This document shows positions 32,437-39,072 of a stretch of 39,072 bases of DNA, piece by piece. Origin of the DNA: Comamonadaceae bacterium. GTDB taxonomy: Bacteria > Pseudomonadota > Gammaproteobacteria > Burkholderiales > Burkholderiaceae_C. A program made the translations under genes and the position numbers. The stretch's first letter is position 1; every line of letters begins with the position of its first letter. The notes below the pieces were generated by a model that did not search any database, was not told the DNA's origin, and saw nothing but the letters and a program-made list of their open reading frames with translations. Where the stretch lies: NCBI GenBank assembly GCA_947459405.1, contig CANHDQ010000002.1, positions 1-39,072 on the forward strand, given 5' to 3'.

Positions 32437-34086
32437 ATGACCGAGCTGCGCCCCAGCGGCCACCAAGACCTCTTTGCCCGCGAGAACTTGCCACCCTTGG
32501 CGCAATGGCCCAATCTGCTCGCGCCGCCAAGCGGCCTGAGCTACCCCGACCGGCTCAACGCCGCCGACGCCCTGCTCGATGCGCATGTGCGCGCGGGTAA
32601 CGGCCACCGCCTTGCGCTGCGCGGCGCGGGCATCTGCTGGACCTACGACCAATTGCGCGATCGGGTCGATCGCATCGCCCATGTGATTGCCAGCCAGTGG
32701 CAGCTGCCCACCGGCAGCCGCGTGCTGCTGCGCGGGGCCAATCACCCCATGCTGGCGGCCTGCTGGCTGGGGGTGATCAAGGCCGGCTGCATTGCGGTGA
32801 CCACCATGCCCCTGCTGCGCGAGCGCGAGCTCGGCGTGATCGCCGACAAGGCCCGCATCAACGCCGCCTTGTGCGACGCCTCGCTGCTGCCCGCTTGGCA
32901 AGCCGTGGCGCAGGAGCGAAGTCAGCGCGGCCTGCCCTGCCCGACCCTGGGCTACAGCAGCGATGAACCTTCAGGCCTGGAGGCGGCCATGGCCCGGCAC
33001 GACGCGCCCTTTGCCGCCGCCGACACCGCTCAGGACGACGTGGCGCTGATCGCCTTCACCTCCGGCACCACGGGCGTGCCCAAGGGCACGATGCACTTTC
33101 ACCGGGATCTGCTCCTCATCGCCGATGTGCTCAGCGCGCACCTGCTTGAGCCCCAGGCGCAAGACGTTTTCATCGGCACGCCGCCGCTGGCCTTTACCTT
33201 CGGCCTGGGCGGCTTGCTGGTGTTTCCGCTGCGCGTGGGCGCCTCGGCCGTGCTCGAGCCCCAGTGGAGCCCCGAATCGCTGCTGCAGGGCCTGGCCGAT
33301 TACGGCGCAAGCGTCTGCTTCACCGCCCCGACCTTCTACCGCAAGATGGCACCGCTGGCCTCGGCCCACGACCTGCGCCGGCTGCGCCACGCCGTCTCTT
33401 CTGGCGAAATGCTGCCGGCCGACACGCGCGCGCAATGGCAGGCGGCCACCGGCCTGGAGCTGACCGAATGCCTGGGCTCGACCGAAATGCTGCACGCCTT
33501 CATCGGCTGCAAACCCGGCCAGGTGCGAGCCGGCTCAACCGGCCAGGTCGTGCCCGGCTACGAGGCCTGCATCGTTGACGAGGCGCTCCAACGGCTGCCA
33601 GCCGGGCAGATCGGTCGGCTGGCCGTGCGCGGGCCGACCGGCTGCCGCTACCTGAGTGACGATCGGCAGAGCCACTATGTGCAGCAGGGCTGGAACCTGA
33701 CGGGCGATGCCTACTGCATGGATGAAGACGGCTACTTCTGGTACCAATCGCGCACCGACGACATGATCATCAGCGCCGGCTACAACATCGCCGGCCCGGA
33801 AGTCGAAGACATCTTGCTCACCCACCCGGCCGTGGCCGAGTGCGGCGTGGTCGGCGCGCCCGATACAGAGCGCGGTCAGGTGGTCATGGCCTTCGTGGTT
33901 TTGCGCGCGTCCAAGCAGTCCAGCGACGAGCTGGCAACTGAGTTGCAGCAGTGGGTCAAACAGAACCTCGCGCCCTACAAATACCCGCGCCGGGTGCATT
34001 TTGTGGACGCTCTGCCGCGAACCGAAAATGCCAAACTGCAGCGCTTCGTGCTCCGGCAGTGGGCGCAGGCGCACACGCCGTCCTGA
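32437..34086 (+). CDS. AMP-forming aryl-CoA ligase, benzoate-/2-aminobenzoate-CoA ligase-like
   Basis: AFTSGTTGVPKGTMHFHRDLL; GWNLTGDAYCMDEDGYFWYQSRTDDMIISAGYNIAGPEVEDILLTHPAVAECGVVGAPDTERGQVVMAFVVL; start set at 32437. Confidence 0.88.
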   Translation: MTELRPSGHQDLFARENLPPLAQWPNLLAPPSGLSYPDRLNAADALLDAHVRAGNGHRLALRGAGICWTYDQLRDRVDRIAHVIASQWQLPTGSRVLLRGANHPMLAACWLGVIKAGCIAVTTMPLLRERELGVIADKARINAALCDASLLPAWQAVAQERSQRGLPCPTLGYSSDEPSGLEAAMARHDAPFAAADTAQDDVALIAFTSGTTGVPKGTMHFHRDLLLIADVLSAHLLEPQAQDVFIGTPPLAFTFGLGGLLVFPLRVGASAVLEPQWSPESLLQGLADYGASVCFTAPTFYRKMAPLASAHDLRRLRHAVSSGEMLPADTRAQWQAATGLELTECLGSTEMLHAFIGCKPGQVRAGSTGQVVPGYEACIVDEALQRLPAGQIGRLAVRGPTGCRYLSDDRQSHYVQQGWNLTGDAYCMDEDGYFWYQSRTDDMIISAGYNIAGPEVEDILLTHPAVAECGVVGAPDTERGQVVMAFVVLRASKQSSDELATELQQWVKQNLAPYKYPRRVHFVDALPRTENAKLQRFVLRQWAQAHTPS

Positions 34087-34115
34087 GCAGACGCGCACGC
34101 AGGCTCTGCGCCGCC

Positions 34116-34177
34116 GTGAGGCACATTGCCACAGCCCTTCGGACTTCGCAATAACGGCCTCACCGCGTCATTGCGAG
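34116..34177. repeat. Degenerate palindromic repeat containing GTGAGGC...GCCTCAC and GTCATTGCGAG
   Basis: GTGAGGC 34116-34122 versus GCCTCAC 34157-34163; GTCATTGCGAG 34167-34177 identical to the 11 nt at 27563-27573. Confidence 0.45.
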
Positions 34178-34363
34178 GCGTGCAGCCGCAGGCAAACGGC
34201 GAGCTGGCAAGCGAGATTGAGACAAATATTTACAAAATCAGCGGCTCGGCACTAAGATGGGCTTGACCAGGGCGATCAACGGGCCAGCCTTGGCTAGAAG
34301 ACTCGATCAGGCAGCGGTCCGTCACAGGGGCGACAACAGCCCCCATCAGCGGAGGGACAGGGC

Positions 34364-35833
34364 ATGGTGTCAAAAGCGGAGTCGGCGAATCCGGCAAGCA
34401 GCGCATCGGGCAAAGCCGTCAAACCATCGGACTTCGACTACGACCTGGTGGTGATCGGCTCGGGGCCATCGGGCCAGCGCGCGGCGATCCAGGCGGCCAA
34501 GATCGGCAAGCGCGCAGCGGTGATCGAGCGCGCACGGGCGGTAGGCGGCGTGTGCGTCAACACCGGCACCATCCCCTCCAAGACCTTTCGCGAAGCGGTC
34601 ATGCACCTGTCAGGCTTTCGCGAGCGCGGCATTTACGGCTCGTCTTACCGTGTCAAGCAAGACATCAGCATCGATGACCTGCTCTACCGGGTGCAGCAGG
34701 TGGTGAGGTCCGAGATCGACGTCATTCGCAACCAGATGACGCGCAACCGGGTCGAGTTGATCGAATCGACCGCCCGCTTTGTGGACCCACACACCATCGA
34801 GCTGCAATCGGCCAGCGGCCACGGCAGGCGGCAGATCACGGCCGAGAAGATCGTCATCGCCTGCGGCACCGAGGCCGCCCGCGACCACCATATTCCCTTT
34901 GATGGGCAGCGCGTATTCACCAGCGACGATGTGCTCGGGCTGGAGTTCTTGCCACGCTCGCTGATCGTGGTCGGCGCCGGCGTGATCGGGGTCGAATACG
35001 CCACCATGTTTGCAGCCCTGGGCGTGCGCGTGACCATCGTCGACAAGCGGCCGGTGCTGCTGCCCTTCCTGGATCACGAGATCTCGGCGGCTCTGACCTA
35101 TGTGGTGCAGCAAAGCAATGTCACGATGCGACTGGGCGAGGAAGTGGCCGAGATCCACATGCTGCAAGGCGTCTCCAAGCCGGTGGAGGTGCGCCTGAAA
35201 AGCGGCAAGGTCCTGCATGCCGAGGCGGCGCTCTACTCGATCGGCCGCGTCGGCGCCACCTCGCGTCTGGACCTCGACAAGGCCGGGGTCAAGAAGGACG
35301 ACCGTGAGCGCATCCCGGTCAATGAGCACTACCAGAGCAATGTGGGGCACATCTACGCCGTCGGCGATGTGATCGGCTTTCCCTCGCTGGCCTCCACCTC
35401 CTACGAGCAGGGCCGCGCGGCCAGCCGCCACGCGTTTGGCCTGCGGATCGACCACGAGGGTGGCATCGGCCTGTTTCCCTACGGCATCTACACCGTGCCG
35501 GAGATATCGACCATCGGCAAGAACGAAGACGAGCTCACCGCTGCCGGCGTGCCTTACGAAATCGGCAAGGCCAATTACCGGGAGATTTCACGCGGGCAAA
35601 TCATCGGCGATCGCACCGGCATGCTCAAGATCATCTTCAGCCCCGAGACCAAGGAGCTGCTGGGCGTGCACATCATGGGCGAAGGTGCCAGCGAGCTGAT
35701 CCACATCGGCCAGACGCTCATGGCCCACAAGGGCACGATCGACTACTTTGCCGATGCGGTGTTCAACTTCCCAACCCTGGCCGAGTGCTACAAGACCGCC
35801 GCGCTCGACGGACTCAACCGCCTGTCAGTCTGA
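34364..35833 (+). CDS. sthA: Soluble pyridine nucleotide transhydrogenase-like flavoprotein (SthA family)
   Basis: YDLVVIGSGPSGQRAAIQAAKIGKRAAVIERARAVGGVCVNTGTIPSKTFREAV (no redox CxxxxC disulfide, as in SthA); YAVGDVIGFPSLASTSYEQGRAASRHAFG; GIYTVPEISTIGKNEDELTAAGVPYEIGKA. Confidence 0.88.
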   Translation: MVSKAESANPASSASGKAVKPSDFDYDLVVIGSGPSGQRAAIQAAKIGKRAAVIERARAVGGVCVNTGTIPSKTFREAVMHLSGFRERGIYGSSYRVKQDISIDDLLYRVQQVVRSEIDVIRNQMTRNRVELIESTARFVDPHTIELQSASGHGRRQITAEKIVIACGTEAARDHHIPFDGQRVFTSDDVLGLEFLPRSLIVVGAGVIGVEYATMFAALGVRVTIVDKRPVLLPFLDHEISAALTYVVQQSNVTMRLGEEVAEIHMLQGVSKPVEVRLKSGKVLHAEAALYSIGRVGATSRLDLDKAGVKKDDRERIPVNEHYQSNVGHIYAVGDVIGFPSLASTSYEQGRAASRHAFGLRIDHEGGIGLFPYGIYTVPEISTIGKNEDELTAAGVPYEIGKANYREISRGQIIGDRTGMLKIIFSPETKELLGVHIMGEGASELIHIGQTLMAHKGTIDYFADAVFNFPTLAECYKTAALDGLNRLSV

Positions 35834-35847
35834 GCGCGCGCACGGCT

Positions 35848-36450
35848 TTACAGATCGAAGAACACCGTCTCGCGGCCCTTGGCACTGTCTTGCATGTAGA
35901 TGTCAAAGCGGTACTCGATGCCGCCGGGCTTTGAGCTGCGCTTGGCGATCAGGGTGGAGCGGCGCGCGGCCGGCACGCTGGCCAGCACCTCGTCGCGGGC
36001 ATTGGCGGTGGCCTCGTCGTCAAAGTAAATGCGCGTAAAGGCATGCAGCAGCAGTCCGCGTGCGCTGACGCACACGTTGATAAAGGGTGCCTGCCCCGCA
36101 GCGGCCGCACCGGGCTTGACCGTGAAGAACTCGTAGTGCTGGCCCTCGAGCGTGCCGGTGCCGCATCGGCCAAAGCCGGTAAAGCCCTGGGCTTGCACCT
36201 GCGCCGGCGTCTGTAGCAACTCGCCACGGGCGTTGCACTGCTGAATTTCAATCAGCGCATCGTTGATCGTGTTGCCGGCACCGTCGAAGACCTGGCCGGT
36301 GATGCGCACATGCTCGCCCTGCGCGTGATGCTGCGCCAGCACCGGCGTGAACAGGCTCTTGAAGAAGGGGTAGCCATACTGGGTGGGCGCTAGGCCGTAC
36401 GCGAAGTACGGGCCCACGGTTTGCGATGGGGTCTGATAAAGCCGGGTCAT
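35848..36450 (-). CDS. pcaG: Protocatechuate 3,4-dioxygenase alpha subunit
   Basis: MTRLYQTPSQTVGPYFAYGLAPTQYGYPF...VRITGQVFDGAGNTINDALIEIQQCNARGEL...GFGRCGTGTLEGQHYEFFTVKPG. Confidence 0.93.
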   Translation of the reverse strand: MTRLYQTPSQTVGPYFAYGLAPTQYGYPFFKSLFTPVLAQHHAQGEHVRITGQVFDGAGNTINDALIEIQQCNARGELLQTPAQVQAQGFTGFGRCGTGTLEGQHYEFFTVKPGAAAAGQAPFINVCVSARGLLLHAFTRIYFDDEATANARDEVLASVPAARRSTLIAKRSSKPGGIEYRFDIYMQDSAKGRETVFFDL

Positions 36451-36458
36451 GGGGCGCC

Positions 36459-37172
36459 TTATTCAAAACGCGTGGCCTTGGGGCCGCGCAGCACAATGTC
36501 GAACACATAGCCCAGCGCATACTCGGGCTGGGTCACGTCCAGGCTGAATTGGGAGACCAAGCTGCCGCGCAGATGCTCGGGCATGCTCATGTACATCGGA
36601 TCGAGTTCGAGCAGTGGATCGCCCGGGAAGTACATCTGCGTGACCAAGCGACTGGCAAAGTAGTCGCCAAACAGCGAGAAGTGGATGTGATTGGGGCGCC
36701 AGGCATTGTGGTGATTGCCCCAGGGGTAGGCGCCCGGCTTGATGGTCTTGAAGGTGTAGCGACCCTGCTCGTCGGTCATGCAGCGGCCCGCACCGAGAAA
36801 GTTGGGGTCGAGCGGTGCATCGTGCTGATCGACCTTGTGCACATAGCGCCCGGTGGCATTGGCCTGCCAGACCTCGACCAGGGTGTTGCGAACCGGCCGG
36901 CCATCCTCGTCGAGCACACGGCCGGTGACGATGATGCGCTCGCCCAGCGGCTCGCCGTTGACCCGGGCGTTCATGGTCAGGTCGTTGTCGTACGGGTCCA
37001 TTTGCGCAAACGCATAGACCGGCGCATTGCGGTTGGCCAGCGTGTGCTTCATCGGAACAAGCGCCTGCTTGGGCCCACGCAGCTGCGTGGACTTGTACAT
37101 CGGGAACACATAGCTTGGCTGCGTGCTCCAGTCACGCGGCGCCAGCACGGCGGGTGCGGTGTCTGCTTTCAT
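36459..37172 (-). CDS. pcaH: Protocatechuate 3,4-dioxygenase beta subunit
   Basis: APRDWSTQPSYVFPMYKSTQLRGPKQALVPMKHTLANRNAPVYAFAQMDPYDNDLTMNAR...IIVTGRVLDEDGRPVRNTLVEVWQANATGRYVHKVDQHDAPLDPNFLGAGRCMTDEQGRYTFKTIKPGAYPWGNHHNAWRPNHIHFSLFG; start 37172 or 37223. Confidence 0.95.
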   Translation of the reverse strand: MKADTAPAVLAPRDWSTQPSYVFPMYKSTQLRGPKQALVPMKHTLANRNAPVYAFAQMDPYDNDLTMNARVNGEPLGERIIVTGRVLDEDGRPVRNTLVEVWQANATGRYVHKVDQHDAPLDPNFLGAGRCMTDEQGRYTFKTIKPGAYPWGNHHNAWRPNHIHFSLFGDYFASRLVTQMYFPGDPLLELDPMYMSMPEHLRGSLVSQFSLDVTQPEYALGYVFDIVLRGPKATRFE

Positions 37173-37239
37173 GTAAGCCTTTGATGGGGTGATGGGATCG
37201 GCTTGAGCCGTTGCGGGCGCCACTTTAACCCCCTATCTA

Positions 37240-37288
37240 GGTTATGTATATTGAATTTTCATCGGTATATCGATAACCCAGAGTTAAC
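37240..37288. promoter_or_regulatory. pcaQ-pcaH intergenic operator region (AT-rich dyads)
   Basis: GGTTAT(37240-37245)...ATAACC(37273-37278) dyad, then ATAACC-cag-AGTTAAC; TAAC-N5-GTTA fits a LysR T-N11-A box. Confidence 0.6.
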
Positions 37289-37300
37289 TAAAATTCAGCC

Positions 37301-38248
37301 ATGATCGACGAGCGGATCAAATTTCGCCACTTGCAGTGTGTGCTCGCCGTGGCGCGCCTGGGCAGCTTGCAACGTGCAGCCGAGGCACTGGCCATCAGCC
37401 AGCCGGCCGTCTCGAAGACGCTCAAAGAGCTCGAGTCCCTGCTCGGCGTGCGTCTGCTCGAGCGCGGCCGCAAAGGGGCAGAACTGACTGCCGCAGGCGC
37501 GGCCTTCGCCCGCCATGCCCAAGCCAGCGTCGGCGCACTGCGCCAGGCGGTGGCCAGCGTGGCACCCGGTCCGGGGCGCAGCGGCCCGGTGCGTCTGGGC
37601 GCGCTGCCCACGGTGGCGCCGGCGCTCATCGCACAGCTGCTGCGCCAGCTCGAGCGGCAGGCCGAGGGCAGCGCCCCCACCCACTTGCGCGTGCATGGCG
37701 GCACCAACCCCGAATTGCTCAGCCAGTTGCGCCAGGGCGAACTCGACTTGGTGGTGGGCCGCTTTGCCGAGCCGAGCCTGATGCTGGGGCTGAGCTTCGA
37801 GCATCTCTACACCGATCCGCTGGTGCTGGCGGTGCGGCCCGGTCATCGCCTGCTCGGGCGCGGTCCAGCCGAGATCATGGCGCGGCTGCTGGAGCACTGC
37901 CTGATCCTGCCCCTGCCCGAGACCGCCATCCGCCATGCGGCCGACAACTTTTTAAGTCAGCGGGGCCTGAGCCGGCCCGCCCGTCTGCTCGAGACGCTGT
38001 CGGTCTCGCTGGCGCGCCAGCACACCCTGGCCAGCGAGGCGGTCTGGTTCACACCCCTGGGCACCGTGCAAACCGAACTGCAAACAGGCCAGCTTGGCAG
38101 GCTGAACGTCGACACCAAAGGCACCGAAGAAATGGTGGGCCTGATCCTGCGCGCCGATCAGCGGCCCGGCCCCGCTCAGCAGCAGGTGATCGACGCCCTG
38201 CACGAGCTGGGCAGCCCGCAACCTCAACCCGCACGCCGCAAGCGCTGA
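37301..38248 (+). CDS. pcaQ: LysR-type regulator PcaQ
   Basis: MIDERIKFRHLQCVLAVARLGSLQRAAEALAISQPAVSKTLKELESLLGVRLLERGRKGAELTAAG; divergent from pcaHG. Confidence 0.9.
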   Translation: MIDERIKFRHLQCVLAVARLGSLQRAAEALAISQPAVSKTLKELESLLGVRLLERGRKGAELTAAGAAFARHAQASVGALRQAVASVAPGPGRSGPVRLGALPTVAPALIAQLLRQLERQAEGSAPTHLRVHGGTNPELLSQLRQGELDLVVGRFAEPSLMLGLSFEHLYTDPLVLAVRPGHRLLGRGPAEIMARLLEHCLILPLPETAIRHAADNFLSQRGLSRPARLLETLSVSLARQHTLASEAVWFTPLGTVQTELQTGQLGRLNVDTKGTEEMVGLILRADQRPGPAQQQVIDALHELGSPQPQPARRKR

Positions 38249-38314
38249 GCCTGCCCCAAGAATCGCCGCGCAAGCATCGCCGCGCAAACATCGGGCGCCG
38301 CATGAGCGCGAGCG

Positions 38315-39072
38315 TCAGATCGCCGGCACCGAAAAGCGCTCGCGCAGATCGGCCAGCCCGAACTCGCCGAGCAAGGTCTGCAAGCGCTCGGCGGCCGCAC
38401 GGGCCTTGCCCGGCTGAGGCTGGGCGGGTCGGCTGGCCAAAATCAACTCGTTTTTCAGCGAGTGTTCCCAGCCCACCAGTTCCGTGACGGTCACGTCGTA
38501 ACCGTGGGCCTGCAGCCGCAGGCAACGCAGCACATTGGTGATCTGGCTGCCAAACTCGCGCGTGTGCAAAGGGTGGCGCCACAGCTCAGCCAGAGGCGTT
38601 CGGCCGATGGCCAGCGCCTTGGACTGGCGCAGCACGCCAGCCACCTCGGCCTGGCAGCATGGCACCAGCACCATGTGGCGCGCCTGATGGGCCAAACCAA
38701 AAGCCAGCGCATCATCGGTGGCGGTATTGCAGGCATGCAGGGCAGTGACGATGTCGACCTCGGCGGGGATCTGCGCTGCCCCCTGTGCCTGCTGCACCGA
38801 CACATTCAGAAAGTCCATGCGCTCAAAACCCAGTCGCTGAGCCAATTGCTGCGAACGGGCCACCAGCTCGCTGCGCGTCTCCACTCCGATGACCCGCCCG
38901 CCATGGGACTGCCCCGCGCGCGCCACGTTGTAGTAGAGGTCGTAGAGGATGAAGCCCAGATACGACTTGCCCGCACCATGGTCAACCAGCACCGGCGCCG
39001 GCTTGCGCCGGTGCACCTCGTCGAGCAGGGGCTCAATGAACTGGTAGAGGTGGTAGACCTGCTTGAGCTTGC
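38315..39072 (-). CDS. SAM-dependent methyltransferase-domain protein, truncated at right edge (5' end missing)
   Basis: KLKQVYHLYQFIEPLLDEVHRRKPAPVLVDHGAGKSYLGFILYDLYYNV...GGRVIGVETRSELVARSQQLAQRLGFERMDFLNVSVQ...VDIVTALHACNTATDDALAFGL; frame is open to the window end. Confidence 0.75.
   Translation of the reverse strand, partial: KLKQVYHLYQFIEPLLDEVHRRKPAPVLVDHGAGKSYLGFILYDLYYNVARAGQSHGGRVIGVETRSELVARSQQLAQRLGFERMDFLNVSVQQAQGAAQIPAEVDIVTALHACNTATDDALAFGLAHQARHMVLVPCCQAEVAGVLRQSKALAIGRTPLAELWRHPLHTREFGSQITNVLRCLRLQAHGYDVTVTELVGWEHSLKNELILASRPAQPQPGKARAAAERLQTLLGEFGLADLRERFSVPAI

Overview
39 kb of GC-rich DNA, probably a Burkholderiales/Comamonadaceae-type chromosome (inferred from gene content and repeat style). 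It holds a dense catabolic and transport neighbourhood. From left to right: 5' part of a fused isobutyryl-CoA mutase (icmF); a chloroaromatic/mannitol-type TRAP transporter whose large permease carries a tandem-repeat insert; a rhodanese-domain protein; coaX; purT; a NodIJ-like ABC exporter; two MmgE/PrpD paralogues interleaved with two orphan Bug/TctC solute-binding proteins and a DehI-family (haloacid dehalogenase-like) protein; a second TRAP system apparently in one operon with indolepyruvate oxidoreductase iorAB; a divergent Liv-type ABC transporter; a CopD-like membrane protein; a LysR-controlled cluster encoding a two-subunit Rieske oxygenase, an Old-Yellow-Enzyme-like reductase and an aryl-CoA ligase; an SthA-like flavoprotein; pcaGH with divergent pcaQ; and a truncated SAM methyltransferase. 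The best candidates for something undescribed are: (1) the Rieske oxygenase/OYE/CoA-ligase module, bracketed by dispersed-repeat fragments; (2) the DctM permease with a 10-aa tandem-repeat insert conserved at protein level; (3) a 90-bp element spliced between livG and livF as a translationally coupled mini-ORF. No rRNA, tRNA, CRISPR array, phage or transposase genes were recognised by eye.
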